Source of the DNA: Gammaproteobacteria bacterium
GTDB lineage: Bacteria; Pseudomonadota; Gammaproteobacteria; Steroidobacterales; Steroidobacteraceae
DNA length: 56,092 nt
Reading direction: 5' to 3'
NCBI GenBank assembly: GCA_025357835.1
Contig: JANYLM010000137.1
Location: forward strand, 1 to 56,092
The position numbers were made by a program, and so were the translations under genes. The notes under the pieces are model-generated. The model did not search any database, had not been told where the DNA came from, and saw only the letters and a program-made list of their open reading frames with translations. Numbering within the stretch: position 1 is the stretch's first letter; the number at the start of each line of letters is the position of its first letter. Shown one piece after another: positions 16,662-24,359 of this stretch.

Positions 16662-17513
16662 ATGAGCGGCTTTTTGGACGACATGGCCCGTTCCAGCGCC
16701 GCGCGCGTGGCCGACGCTATTCGTCATGAATCCCTTTCCGCGTTGGAACGTCGTGCGCGCCAGGCCGCGCCCAGCGTGCCGCTGCATCTATCAGCTGCGG
16801 GCTTCGACGTGATTGCGGAACTCAAATTGCGTTCCCCCGCCGCGGGTGTTCTGGGCAATGAGAGTCAGGATTGGATGGGACGGATCGCGGCCTATGCGCG
16901 CGGCGGCGCGGCGGCGGTGTCGGTTCTGACCGAGCCTTCGCGTTTCGATGGAAGGCTCGAGCATTTGCAGCAGGCCGTGGCGGTGCTGGCGCCCCTGGGC
17001 GTGCCCGCTATGCGCAAGGATTTTCTGGTTGATCCCTACCAGGTGTTGGAGGCGCGTGCCGCCGGGGCGGGCGGAGTGTTGGTCATCCTGCGCATGCTGA
17101 CTCGCCCGCGAATCGTGGAGCTATTGGAGGTTGCGGCCGAGCATGGCATGTTCGTGCTATTGGAGGCCTTCGACGCCCTTGATTTGGACATGGCGCGCGA
17201 CTTGATGACAGCTCGCGGCGCGGATCGCAATATTCCCCCCGGGGTTCATGAGGAGAAGATTTTGATCGGTATCAACTGCCGTGATTTGCAATCGCTGGAA
17301 GTCGTGAAAGATAGGTTTACCGCGCTCGCGCCGCTGCTGCCGGCCGGCTGGCCGGCGGTAGCCGAAAGCGGCGTAGATTCCGCCGCCGATGCGCGGCGCA
17401 TGCGGCAGCTGGGCTATCGCATGGCATTGATAGGCACGGCTCTGATGGCTCACGCAGACCCTGCGCTGCGCTTGCGCGAAATATTGGCCGCGACGCGGAC
17501 AGTGCAACCTTAA
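16662..17513 (+). CDS. trpC: Indole-3-glycerol phosphate synthase
   Basis: A TIM-barrel enzyme of 283 residues converting carboxyphenylaminodeoxyribulose phosphate to indole-3-glycerol phosphate. Conserved strands are visible: IAELKLRSPAAGVL, VSVLTEPSRFDG, MRKDFLVDPYQV, LIGINCRDLQSLEV and VAESGV. An insert of roughly 15 residues around ARGADRNIPPGVHEE lies between the barrel strands near residue 190, where most relatives are shorter. trpC is separate from trpF here, unlike the fused enterobacterial enzyme. It abuts trpF with no gap. Confidence 0.95.
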   Translation: MSGFLDDMARSSAARVADAIRHESLSALERRARQAAPSVPLHLSAAGFDVIAELKLRSPAAGVLGNESQDWMGRIAAYARGGAAAVSVLTEPSRFDGRLEHLQQAVAVLAPLGVPAMRKDFLVDPYQVLEARAAGAGGVLVILRMLTRPRIVELLEVAAEHGMFVLLEAFDALDLDMARDLMTARGADRNIPPGVHEEKILIGINCRDLQSLEVVKDRFTALAPLLPAGWPAVAESGVDSAADARRMRQLGYRMALIGTALMAHADPALRLREILAATRTVQP

Positions 17514-18134
17514 ATGGCTACACTCGGCGCCATGTGGATCAAGATTTGCGGCATCACCAGTGCCGACGCGGTGGCCGCGGCCGCGGAGGCCAATGTCGAC
17601 GCCATCGGTTTCGTGTTTGCGCCCAGTCCGCGGCAGGTGACGCCCGGTCAGGCGGCGCAGCTGGCCGCCCTGGCGCCGCGGGGAATTTTGCGCATCGCGG
17701 TGGCACAGCACCCGCTGCAAATGAAGGTCGACGAAATCTGTCGAATACTCAAACCGGATTATTTTCAAACCGACGTCGAGGATTTGCGCGAATTGAAGAT
17801 ACCGGCGCATATCAAAGTGCTTCCCGTCGTAAGGTTCGGCCGTAAAACGCCGAATCCGTTGCCGGCGCGCATGCTGTTCGAAGGCCCGAGCAGCGGCATC
17901 GGCGAGCTGGCCGATTGGGGCCGGGCGGCGGAGCTGGCGCGGCAAACCGAAGTGATTCTCGCGGGCGGCTTGTCGCCGCAGAATGTGGCGGAGGCCATCC
18001 AGGCGGTGCGCCCCTTTGGAGTGGACGTGAGCAGCGGCGTCGAGGAAGTTCCCGGGGTCAAGGACCCGGCGAAAATCCACGAGTTTGTGCGGGCGGCGCG
18101 CGCCGCCGCGGCCAGCCTAGAGAGCGATTCTTGA
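17514..18134 (+). CDS. trpF: Phosphoribosylanthranilate isomerase
   Basis: A 206-residue TIM barrel catalysing the Amadori rearrangement before TrpC. The catalytic Cys is in WIKICGIT and the catalytic Asp region is GVDVSSGVEE; FVFAPSPRQV and LAGGLSPQNV are also typical. ATG 17514 directly follows the trpC stop; ATG 17532 (MWIKICGIT) is an equally good start and matches the usual N-terminus better. The end lies 5 bases before trpB. Confidence 0.95.
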   Translation: MATLGAMWIKICGITSADAVAAAAEANVDAIGFVFAPSPRQVTPGQAAQLAALAPRGILRIAVAQHPLQMKVDEICRILKPDYFQTDVEDLRELKIPAHIKVLPVVRFGRKTPNPLPARMLFEGPSSGIGELADWGRAAELARQTEVILAGGLSPQNVAEAIQAVRPFGVDVSSGVEEVPGVKDPAKIHEFVRAARAAAASLESDS

Positions 18135-18139
18135 ATTCA

Positions 18140-19351
18140 ATGTTGCGCAAGTCGGCCGCTATGTCCGGCCTTCCCGATGCCCGCGGCCGCTACGGCGCTT
18201 TCGGCGGCCGTTATGTCCCCGAGACCCTGGTGCCCGCGCTCGACAGGCTGCAATTCGGGGTTGAGCGGTACCTGCAGGATGCCGAATTTCAAGCCGAGTT
18301 CCAGCATGAGCTCAAGACCTGGGTGGGTCGCCCGACGGCGCTGACACTAGCATCCACTTTGAGCAGGCGTTGGGGAGCCGAAGTCTGGCTCAAGCGTGAA
18401 GACCTTGCGCACACCGGCGCGCACAAGATCAATAACGCCGTGGGTCAAACGCTGTTGGCCAAACGCTTGGGCGCCAAGCGCATCATCGCCGAAACCGGTG
18501 CGGGCCAGCATGGGGTGGCGAGCGCCGCCGCGGCCGCGCGTCTGGGAATGCCCTGCATGGTGTACATGGGCGCGGTCGACGTGGAACGGCAGGCGCCCAA
18601 TGTCGGACGCATGCAGCTCCTCGGCGCCACGGTGGTGCCGGTTACCGGCGGCGACCAGACCCTGCGCGCGGCCATCGACGAGGCCTTGCGCGATTGGGTG
18701 TCCGATCCCAACGGCACCTACTACTCCTTGGGCTCGGCGGTGGGACCCCACCCCTATCCCTACCTGGTGCGCGAACTGCAGGCCGTGATCGGCCGCGAGG
18801 CGCGAGCACAGATGTTGGAGCAGGCGGGCGGCCTGCCGGAGGTGGCCGTGGCCTGCGTGGGCGGCGGCTCGAATGCCATCGGCTTGTTTCATCCCTTCTT
18901 GGGCGACGCCGCGGTGCAGCTCATCGGTGTGGAAGCCGGCGGCCGCGGCGCCGGCCTCGGGGACAATGCGGCCTCTCTGACCTTCGGTACTCCCGGAGTT
19001 TTGCAGGGCAGTTATACGCTGATATTGCAGGACGCCTTCGGTCAGGTGCGGGAGACACATTCGGTGTCCGCCGGCCTTGATTACTCCGGTGTCGGTCCGG
19101 AGCATGCCTACTTGATGAAGAGCGGACGCGTCACCTACGAATCGGCGACGGACGACGAGGCCTTGGACGCGCTCGCGGAGTGTGCCAAGTGCGAGGGTAT
19201 TCTGCCGGCCATCGAAAGCGCCCATGCTTTTTTCGGCGCGCGGCGTTACGCCCAAGCTCACCCCGGTTCGAGAATTCTCATCGGCTGCTCCGGCAGGGGC
19301 GACAAGGACATGCCCATCCTGCAACGTACTCTCTTGAAGGGCTTCGGATGA
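18140..19351 (+). CDS. trpB: Tryptophan synthase beta chain
   Basis: A PLP enzyme condensing indole with serine. The 403-residue protein shows the cofactor Lys in HTGAHKINNAVGQ, ETGAGQHGVA, the phosphate-binding GGGSNAIG and GLDYSGVGPEHAYL. ATG 18140 gives a short N-terminal leader before the conserved GRYGAFGGRYVPETL; ATG 18161 is an alternative. The large in-frame extension back to 17915 lies within trpF and is not real. Its stop overlaps the trpA start as ATGA, as expected for subunits made in equal amounts. Confidence 0.96.
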   Translation: MLRKSAAMSGLPDARGRYGAFGGRYVPETLVPALDRLQFGVERYLQDAEFQAEFQHELKTWVGRPTALTLASTLSRRWGAEVWLKREDLAHTGAHKINNAVGQTLLAKRLGAKRIIAETGAGQHGVASAAAAARLGMPCMVYMGAVDVERQAPNVGRMQLLGATVVPVTGGDQTLRAAIDEALRDWVSDPNGTYYSLGSAVGPHPYPYLVRELQAVIGREARAQMLEQAGGLPEVAVACVGGGSNAIGLFHPFLGDAAVQLIGVEAGGRGAGLGDNAASLTFGTPGVLQGSYTLILQDAFGQVRETHSVSAGLDYSGVGPEHAYLMKSGRVTYESATDDEALDALAECAKCEGILPAIESAHAFFGARRYAQAHPGSRILIGCSGRGDKDMPILQRTLLKGFG

Positions 19352-20148
19352 CGCAGGAAGCGCCGCCCGTGGCACCGTGTGACACGATCTCCGCGGCTAT
19401 TCAAGCGGCGGTGGCGAAGGGTAGACCCGCACTGGTGGGCTTTCTCACCGCCGGATTTCCGACGCGACGCGAGTTCAAGGCCAACCTCGCCGCCGTTGCC
19501 AGTGTCTGCGATGTGGTTGAAATCGGCGTGCCCTTCAGCGATCCCATGGCCGACGGAACCACCATACAGCGGGCAAGCTTCGTCGCCCTGAATGATGGGG
19601 TGACGCTGACCTGGATACTGGAGGAGCTCAACTCCCTGGAATCTAGGCACACCGCGCCCATTATATTGATGAGCTACTTGAACCCGCTGTTATGCATAGG
19701 GCTGGAAGCGTTGCCGCGCGCGGCAGCGGCGGCCGGGGTCGCGGGCTTCATCGTTCCGGACCTGCCCTTCGAGGAAAGCGGCGATCTTAAGCGGGCGCTG
19801 CAACACGAGGGTCTGGCGCTGGTGCAAATGGTGACGCCGGTGACACCTCCCGAGCGCCTGGCGATGCTGTGCCGGGAGGCTAAGGGCTTTGTGTATGCCG
19901 TGACCATGACAGGCACCACGGGGGCGCAGAACGGGTCACTGACCGAGGTCCCGCCTGAGGTGCTGGAGTACATGGCCCGGGTCAAGGCGTGTTCGAGCGT
20001 GCCGGTGTGCGCTGGTTTCGGCATCCGCTCCCGGGAACAGGTCGCGCGCTTCGCGGGCCATGTGGACGGCGTGGTGGTCGGCTCGGCCTTGGTGGAGGTC
20101 TTGGAACGGGGCGAGGATGTCAGGGCCTTTCTGAGGTCCCTGCGTTAG
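19348..20148 (+). CDS. trpA: Tryptophan synthase alpha chain
   Basis: Cleaves indole-3-glycerol phosphate to indole, which is channelled to TrpB. The 266-residue TIM barrel contains FLTAGFP, the catalytic Glu and Asp in VEIGVPFSDPMADG, MSYLNPLL, FIVPDLPFEE, the phosphate-binding TGTTGAQ and AGFGIRSREQV. ATG 19348 overlaps the trpB stop (ATGA). It is the last tryptophan gene; the DUF2007 gene follows after 33 bases and may share the transcript because no terminator is visible between them. Confidence 0.96.
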   Translation: MTQEAPPVAPCDTISAAIQAAVAKGRPALVGFLTAGFPTRREFKANLAAVASVCDVVEIGVPFSDPMADGTTIQRASFVALNDGVTLTWILEELNSLESRHTAPIILMSYLNPLLCIGLEALPRAAAAAGVAGFIVPDLPFEESGDLKRALQHEGLALVQMVTPVTPPERLAMLCREAKGFVYAVTMTGTTGAQNGSLTEVPPEVLEYMARVKACSSVPVCAGFGIRSREQVARFAGHVDGVVVGSALVEVLERGEDVRAFLRSLR

Positions 20149-20181
20149 GCAAATGATGCCCGCACCCAGGGACTCAGGCCC

Positions 20182-20493
20182 ATGAAACGAGTGTTCCGCG
20201 CCGCGTCGTTGATTCAGGTCGCGCATGCGCGCAATGTGCTGCTGACCGCCGGTATTCAAAGCGAATTGCGAAATCAATACTTGGCAGGGGCCCTGGGCGA
20301 TCTGCCCATGATGGAAACCTGGCCGCAGCTCTACGTCGACGACGCGGATGAAAAGGTCGCGCTGGGCGCCCTAGCCCGAGCCGCGGCGGCGCCGACCGGC
20401 GCCTCCTGGACCTGCGATGTCTGCGGCGAAGTGCTCGAACCGCAATTCACCAGCTGCTGGCGCTGCGGATCAAGCGTGTCAGACAAACACTGA
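20182..20493 (+). CDS. DUF2007 domain protein with C-terminal zinc ribbon
   Basis: A 103-residue soluble protein. The N-terminal half (MKRVFRAASLIQVAHARNVL, LPMMETWPQLYVDDADEKVA) is a DUF2007 ferredoxin-like unit, often called a putative signal-transducing protein. The C-terminus holds a zinc ribbon of two CxxC pairs (CDVCGE and CWRCGS). The function is not established. It follows trpA by 33 bases on the same strand and may be the last gene of that transcript. Confidence 0.8.
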   Translation: MKRVFRAASLIQVAHARNVLLTAGIQSELRNQYLAGALGDLPMMETWPQLYVDDADEKVALGALARAAAAPTGASWTCDVCGEVLEPQFTSCWRCGSSVSDKH

Positions 20494-20578
20494 CATAAAA
20501 ACGCGTGAATTCTGAGCCGAGGTTCAGCGCCTGCCCCTGGCCACCTCGGTCTGCACCGGTTAAAAATTAAGTGCCGTT

Positions 20579-20595
20579 TGTGTAACACCTACACA
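20579..20595. promoter_or_regulatory. Perfect inverted repeat, possible operator
   Basis: TGTGTA, five bases, TACACA: a perfect six-base dyad 22 bases before the AAA+ regulator gene at 20618. It overlaps one copy (CCTACA, 20588-20593) of an octamer-like motif that recurs in this region. A regulator binding site is likely; which protein uses it is unknown. Confidence 0.45.
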
Positions 20596-20617
20596 GGCGC
20601 GCAGCAGGAGGTTTGTT

Positions 20618-21625
20618 ATGGACAGTGTCAGCTATTGTTTTCCCGAACAGCCGGCCTCTCTGGCTGCGGCCGGACCCTTGTTGGGCGAATCTGCGGCCAT
20701 GCAAACAGTGTTTCGACTTATCGATAAAATTGGACCCACCGAAGCCAGCGTGCTCTTGACCGGCGAAAGCGGTTCCGGCAAGGAGCTGGCGGCCCAATCA
20801 ATTCACTACTGCAGCCCGCGCCGCGGGGCGCCCTTCATTGCCATCAATTGCGGCGCCATACCGGCCGGCCTCTTGGAGGCGGAATTGTTCGGCTGCGAGA
20901 TGGGAGGCCTCTCCGGCGCCGACCGCGCGCATGCCGGGGTGTTCGAACGCGCCCAAGGCGGAACTCTACTGCTCGATGAAGTGACGGAAATGCCGCTCGA
21001 CCTGCAGGGACGTTTGCTGCGCGCTCTGGAGACTCAGAAGTTCTATCGTGTCGGGGCGACTGTCGAGCACGGCTGCGATGTTCGAGTCATCGCATCGACG
21101 AACCGCCGCCCATTGCAGGCGGTGCAGAGCGGCCGGCTGCGCGAGGATTTGCTGTATCGCCTTGCCGTGTTTCCGCTGGATATGCCGCCGCTGCGCAGCC
21201 GCGGCGATGATGTGGAATTGCTGGCGGAACACTTCCTTGCGGAGCTGAATGCGCAGAGGCGAACGCAGAAGCGGCTTTCGGCGCAGGCCCGCGTAATGCT
21301 GAAGCAGCATGCCTGGCCGGGCAATGTCCGCGAGCTGAAGAATTGCATCGAACGTGCGTTCATTCTCGGTGACACCGTTCTCGAATTGGAGCCGTTGGTC
21401 CCCGCGGTGCGCGCGCGTGACAGCGAACCCGCCGACGACCGCGAACGGCTGAATATCCGCGTCGGATCGCGCATACACGACATGGAGCGCTCGTTGATCG
21501 AAGCGACGCTCGACTACTTCAAAGGTAACAAGCGCCGGGCGGCGGACGCGCTGGGCTGCAGCCTTAAGACGCTGTATAACAAGCTCAACGGATATTCACA
21601 AAACCAAGAGTGCGCTAATTCTTAA
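20618..21625 (+). CDS. Sigma-54-type AAA+ transcriptional regulator with degenerate contact loop
   Basis: A 335-residue protein with only about 25 residues before an AAA+ domain, then a Fis-type helix-turn-helix at the C-terminus (RSLIEATLDYFKGNKRRAAD, SLKTLYNKL). Walker A is GESGSGKE near residue 49; Walker B is GGTLLLDEV. The loop that normally reads GAFTGA and touches sigma-54 reads GGLSGA here, with the key Phe replaced by Leu, so activation of sigma-54 polymerase is uncertain. There is no receiver domain; control may come from a partner. AGGAGG sits just upstream of ATG 20618. A NarL-type regulator follows after 23 bases. Confidence 0.88.
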   Translation: MDSVSYCFPEQPASLAAAGPLLGESAAMQTVFRLIDKIGPTEASVLLTGESGSGKELAAQSIHYCSPRRGAPFIAINCGAIPAGLLEAELFGCEMGGLSGADRAHAGVFERAQGGTLLLDEVTEMPLDLQGRLLRALETQKFYRVGATVEHGCDVRVIASTNRRPLQAVQSGRLREDLLYRLAVFPLDMPPLRSRGDDVELLAEHFLAELNAQRRTQKRLSAQARVMLKQHAWPGNVRELKNCIERAFILGDTVLELEPLVPAVRARDSEPADDRERLNIRVGSRIHDMERSLIEATLDYFKGNKRRAADALGCSLKTLYNKLNGYSQNQECANS

Positions 21626-21648
21626 GCGCCCGGGTTACGGAGTCAAAA

Positions 21649-22281
21649 GTGTCAAGAGTATTGATCGCGGACGATCATGCGGTGGTCCGTGCGGGATTTA
21701 GGCAGTTCCTCGAAGCCGACTCGAGTATCAATGCCGTGGGCGAGGCCGCCAGCGGCAACGAGACTCTGGACCTGCTGCGCGAACAAGAGTGGGATCTGGT
21801 GCTGCTCGACATTCACATGCCGGATCGCAGCGGCCTGGACATATTGCGGCATATACAGACCGGCCACCCGAGCGTGCGAGTGCTGGTGATGAGCGGGCTG
21901 CCGGAGCAGCAATACGCGGTCAATGTGCTGCGCGCCGGTGCGAGCGGCTATCTGTCGAAGGACAGCGCGCCCGAGGAATTAATGAAGGCGGTGCGCACAG
22001 TATTGGCGGGCCGGCGTTATGTCAGCGCGGCGTTGGCGGAGATTCTGGTGGCCGATCTCGGAGGCGATCCGGACAAGCCGCTGCATGCGCGCCTATCGAC
22101 TCGCGAATTCCAAATCTTCTGCAAGTTGGCCGCGGGGCGCGGTGTTTCGGACATAGCCAATGAGCTCAGTCTCAGTGTGAAAACCGTGAGTACCTATCGA
22201 AGCCGAATTTTGGAGAAGATGAGCTTTACCGCGAACGCCGATATTACGTCATATGCATTGCGCAACGGACTCATTCAGTAA
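21649..22281 (+). CDS. NarL/FixJ-family response regulator
   Basis: A 210-residue DNA-binding regulator starting at GTG 21649, preceded by a GGAG-like sequence. The receiver domain has ADDHAVV, the phospho-acceptor Asp in LLDIHMPDRSG and the Lys in LSKDSAP; the helix-turn-helix is in about residues 143-205 (LSTREFQIFCKLAAG, SLSVKTVSTYRSRI). All phosphorylation residues are intact. It probably shares a transcript with the AAA+ regulator 23 bases upstream. The CHASE3 kinase at 24360-25739, which is otherwise without a partner, is the best candidate to phosphorylate it (inference). Confidence 0.92.
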   Translation: MSRVLIADDHAVVRAGFRQFLEADSSINAVGEAASGNETLDLLREQEWDLVLLDIHMPDRSGLDILRHIQTGHPSVRVLVMSGLPEQQYAVNVLRAGASGYLSKDSAPEELMKAVRTVLAGRRYVSAALAEILVADLGGDPDKPLHARLSTREFQIFCKLAAGRGVSDIANELSLSVKTVSTYRSRILEKMSFTANADITSYALRNGLIQ

Positions 22282-22300
22282 GCCGTACGTTGTGAGAAAC

Positions 22301-22308
22301 TTCCTACA
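22301..22308 (+). promoter_or_regulatory. TTCCTACA motif, copy 1
   Basis: An octamer in the gap between the NarL regulator and the single-domain regulator. The same octamer occurs at 22841 and 25787, with a near copy at 22886, all in intergenic DNA of this cluster. Possible regulator binding site or promoter part. Confidence 0.35.
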
Positions 22309-22368
22309 CTACAACCTGAGTATGCGCTCTGGTCGCGCGGCGGCGCAGGGCGCTAAGCTACGGTACGC

Positions 22369-22788
22369 ATGCAGCCGGTTACCATGGACCCAATGTCAAT
22401 GTCGCACTGCTTGAGAGTCCTGCTAGTTGAAGACTCCAAAGTGCTGACGGAGCGATTGACCGAGGCTATACGACAAATTCCCCAGGTTGAATTGATCGGC
22501 ACCGCGGACACCGAGGCGCTGGCCGTGGCATCAGTCAAGCGCGATTCGGTCGATGTGATCATTCTGGATTTGCATTTGAAGCAAGGCACGGGCTTCGGGG
22601 TGATGCGCGCCCTTGCGACCGCCCAGTTGAAGCCGCGAATCATCGTATTGACGAACTACGACCTGCCCGAATACAAGAACGCCGCGATCGCCCTCGGCGC
22701 CACGCATTTTTTGGATAAGGCGCGCGACTACGGTAGGCTGCCGGAAGTCCTGCACGAAATCTGCGAATCGCATCTAGCGAAACACTAA
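22369..22788 (+). CDS. Stand-alone receiver-domain response regulator
   Basis: A 139-residue protein that is one receiver domain without an output domain. It has LLVEDSKVL, the phospho-acceptor Asp in ILDLHLKQGTG, the Thr in VLTNYD and the Lys in FLDKARD. Only one acidic residue pair (E-D) is present at the start, as is common in this subfamily. Several Met codons near the N-terminus (22369, 22384, 22393) are possible starts; the domain begins after HCLRVLL. Such proteins act by protein contact, so it may tune the neighbouring kinase or regulator. Confidence 0.88.
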   Translation: MQPVTMDPMSMSHCLRVLLVEDSKVLTERLTEAIRQIPQVELIGTADTEALAVASVKRDSVDVIILDLHLKQGTGFGVMRALATAQLKPRIIVLTNYDLPEYKNAAIALGATHFLDKARDYGRLPEVLHEICESHLAKH

Positions 22789-22840
22789 ACTTTGACGCAA
22801 TGGAGGTTGTCGGCCGCCGCCGGGCGCCCAACAGCGTTTC

Positions 22841-22893
22841 TTCCTACAAATACTCGGGCATTTTCGGCACCCATAGCGCCCGTACCTCCTACA
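22841..22893 (+). promoter_or_regulatory. Paired TTCCTACA-like motifs, 45 bases apart
   Basis: TTCCTACA at 22841-22848 and CTCCTACA at 22886-22893 have the same orientation, 45 bases between starts. They lie in the 271-base gap before the lipoprotein operon (22789-23059), consistent with two binding sites on nearly the same helix face. Function is inferred from recurrence only. Confidence 0.4.
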
Positions 22894-22957
22894 TCAATGC
22901 CGTCTGCCGGCACCTATTATTCCAGTCGTGTTGGCGTGCGGCGCCAGCCAATTAAAT

Positions 22958-22983
22958 GCTAGACGTTTTAAGCGCTAGACGTT
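22958..22983. repeat. Direct repeat GCTAGACGTT, 16-base period
   Basis: GCTAGACGTT occurs at 22958-22967 and again at 22974-22983, separated by TTAAGC and flanked by AT-rich bases. It lies about 80 bases before the lipoprotein gene at 23060 and may be a regulator site or a short tandem duplication. Confidence 0.5.
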
Positions 22984-23059
22984 AAATTCAAGCGGCGTCG
23001 GCCGGACTCCTTAGGTTGTAGTCCGTCGGAATGCTCGTGATATACAAGGGAGTACAGAC

Positions 23060-23449
23060 ATGCATATGGGAATATCGATAGTGACGAAGGGCGCAGTGGC
23101 CAGCGCCGCCATTGTTCTAGGGTTGGCGGGCTGCGCCAGCACCCCGATCCCCAACGAAAAACTCGCCGTGGCCAAGGCATCGGTGCAGAGAGCCGAGCAG
23201 TCCGGCGCGCCTGAATTCGCGCCGGTAGAAATGGCGGCGGCTCGCGACAAATTGGCGCGCGCCGAAAAGGCCGCTGCTGCTCGCGAAACTGTACCCGCGA
23301 CGCTGCTGGCCGAGCAAGCCAATGTGGACGCTAGACTCGCCGAAGCAACCGCTCAGCAGCAGCGCTCACGTAAGGCCGCCACGGAATTCGACGCCAGCAT
23401 GCAGGCATTGCGCAGCGAATCCATGCGTAGCACGCAATCCACCCAATAA
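23060..23449 (+). CDS. DUF4398 lipoprotein
   Basis: A 129-residue predicted lipoprotein: an N-terminal signal with lipobox LAGC (Cys near residue 25), followed by an Ala-rich, charged, helical (probably coiled-coil) region of the DUF4398 type, with KLAVAKASVQRAEQSG and AAARDKLARAEKAAAARE. It should sit at the periplasmic face of the outer membrane, as the residue after Cys is Ala rather than Asp. It is paired with the larger DUF4398-OmpA lipoprotein 9 bases downstream. The first Met at 23060 is followed by a second at 23066. Confidence 0.85.
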   Translation: MHMGISIVTKGAVASAAIVLGLAGCASTPIPNEKLAVAKASVQRAEQSGAPEFAPVEMAAARDKLARAEKAAAARETVPATLLAEQANVDARLAEATAQQQRSRKAATEFDASMQALRSESMRSTQSTQ

Positions 23450-23458
23450 GGTATTTAT

Positions 23459-24304
23459 ATGAACGCGAAATTACTCACCGGAATGGGTTTAACCTTAGCC
23501 CTCTGTGCTTGCGCCACCGCTCCACAACCCAACGCCGCGCTGCAAAGCGCACACGTAGCCGTGCAAACGGCTGAAATGGACCCCAATGTCGGCAAGTACG
23601 CAGCATTGGATTTGGAGGCCGCCAAGAAGGATCTCGCCATAGCCGATGAAGCGGCTCTGCATCACAGAGACGCGGCAATTGCACAACCCGCCTACATGGC
23701 CGCGCAGAACGCGAGGCTGGCGCAGATGCATGCCACTGCCAAGGCCGATGATGCCAGAGTGGCGGCAGGTCAGGCCCAACGAGACCAGATCATGTTGGCC
23801 TCCCGGAATGCCGAGGTGCAGAACGCCAAGATGGCTACCAGTGCGGCACTGGGGCAGCGTGATCAGGCGAACGAGGCCGCTGCTCGCCTGCAGGCGGAGG
23901 TGGATCAGCTCAAGGCGACCCCCACGCCGCGTGGGCTGGTTCTGACTCTCGGCGATGTGCTGTTCGATACCGGCAGAGCGGAATTGAACCCGGGAGCCGG
24001 CCGTAAGCTCGACCAACTCGCGCAATTCTTGGGTGAACACAAGGATCGGCGGGTGCAAATTGACGGATTTACCGACAGTGTCGGTACGGATTCGTACAAC
24101 GAAGATCTGTCGCATCGCCGCGCCAATGCGGTCAAGTCTGCGTTAATGGTTCGAGGTGTCGATGCCTCGAGAATCGGCACCGAGGGCTACGGCAAGGCGT
24201 ACCCGGTTGCCAACAACAATGATTCGGGTGGCCGTCAGCTGAACCGTCGGGTTGAGGTGGTCATCGGCCCCGATAACGGCACACCGATCGCGCCGCGCGG
24301 CTGA
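23459..24304 (+). CDS. OmpA-family lipoprotein with DUF4398-like N-terminal half
   Basis: A 281-residue protein. A signal peptide ends in the lipobox CACA/LCAC region (Cys near 16-18). Residues about 20-155 are helical and DUF4398-like (AVQTAEMDPNVGKYA, LDLEAAKKDLAIADEAALHH), and an OmpA C-terminal peptidoglycan-binding domain covers about 160-275 (LGDVLFDTGRAELNPGA, DGFTDSVGTDSYNEDLSHRR, NRRVEVVI). It should tether the outer membrane to peptidoglycan. Its start follows the DUF4398 lipoprotein by 9 bases, and a strong hairpin ends the transcript 13 bases after its stop. Confidence 0.9.
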   Translation: MNAKLLTGMGLTLALCACATAPQPNAALQSAHVAVQTAEMDPNVGKYAALDLEAAKKDLAIADEAALHHRDAAIAQPAYMAAQNARLAQMHATAKADDARVAAGQAQRDQIMLASRNAEVQNAKMATSAALGQRDQANEAAARLQAEVDQLKATPTPRGLVLTLGDVLFDTGRAELNPGAGRKLDQLAQFLGEHKDRRVQIDGFTDSVGTDSYNEDLSHRRANAVKSALMVRGVDASRIGTEGYGKAYPVANNNDSGGRQLNRRVEVVIGPDNGTPIAPRG

Positions 24305-24317
24305 TGCTTGATTGTTG

Positions 24318-24351
24318 GACCGCGAGCCCTCGGTGGCGAGGGCTCGCGGTC
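24318..24351. terminator. Perfect 14-bp hairpin between convergent genes
   Basis: GACCGCGAGCCCTC (24318-24331) pairs perfectly with GAGGGCTCGCGGTC (24338-24351) around a six-base loop. It lies between the OmpA-like gene (+) and the CHASE3 kinase (-) and could stop transcription from both sides, although no T-run follows on either strand. Confidence 0.6.
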
Positions 24352-24359
24352 ATGCGGGA

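Noticed and set aside
18347..19375. Minus-strand open frame of 342 codons over trpB
   Set aside because: Antisense shadow; trpB has all catalytic motifs in the other direction.
20517..20549. CCGAGGT/ACCTCGG stem as a terminator after the DUF2007 gene
   Set aside because: Seven pairs with a long loop and no T-run; too weak to call.
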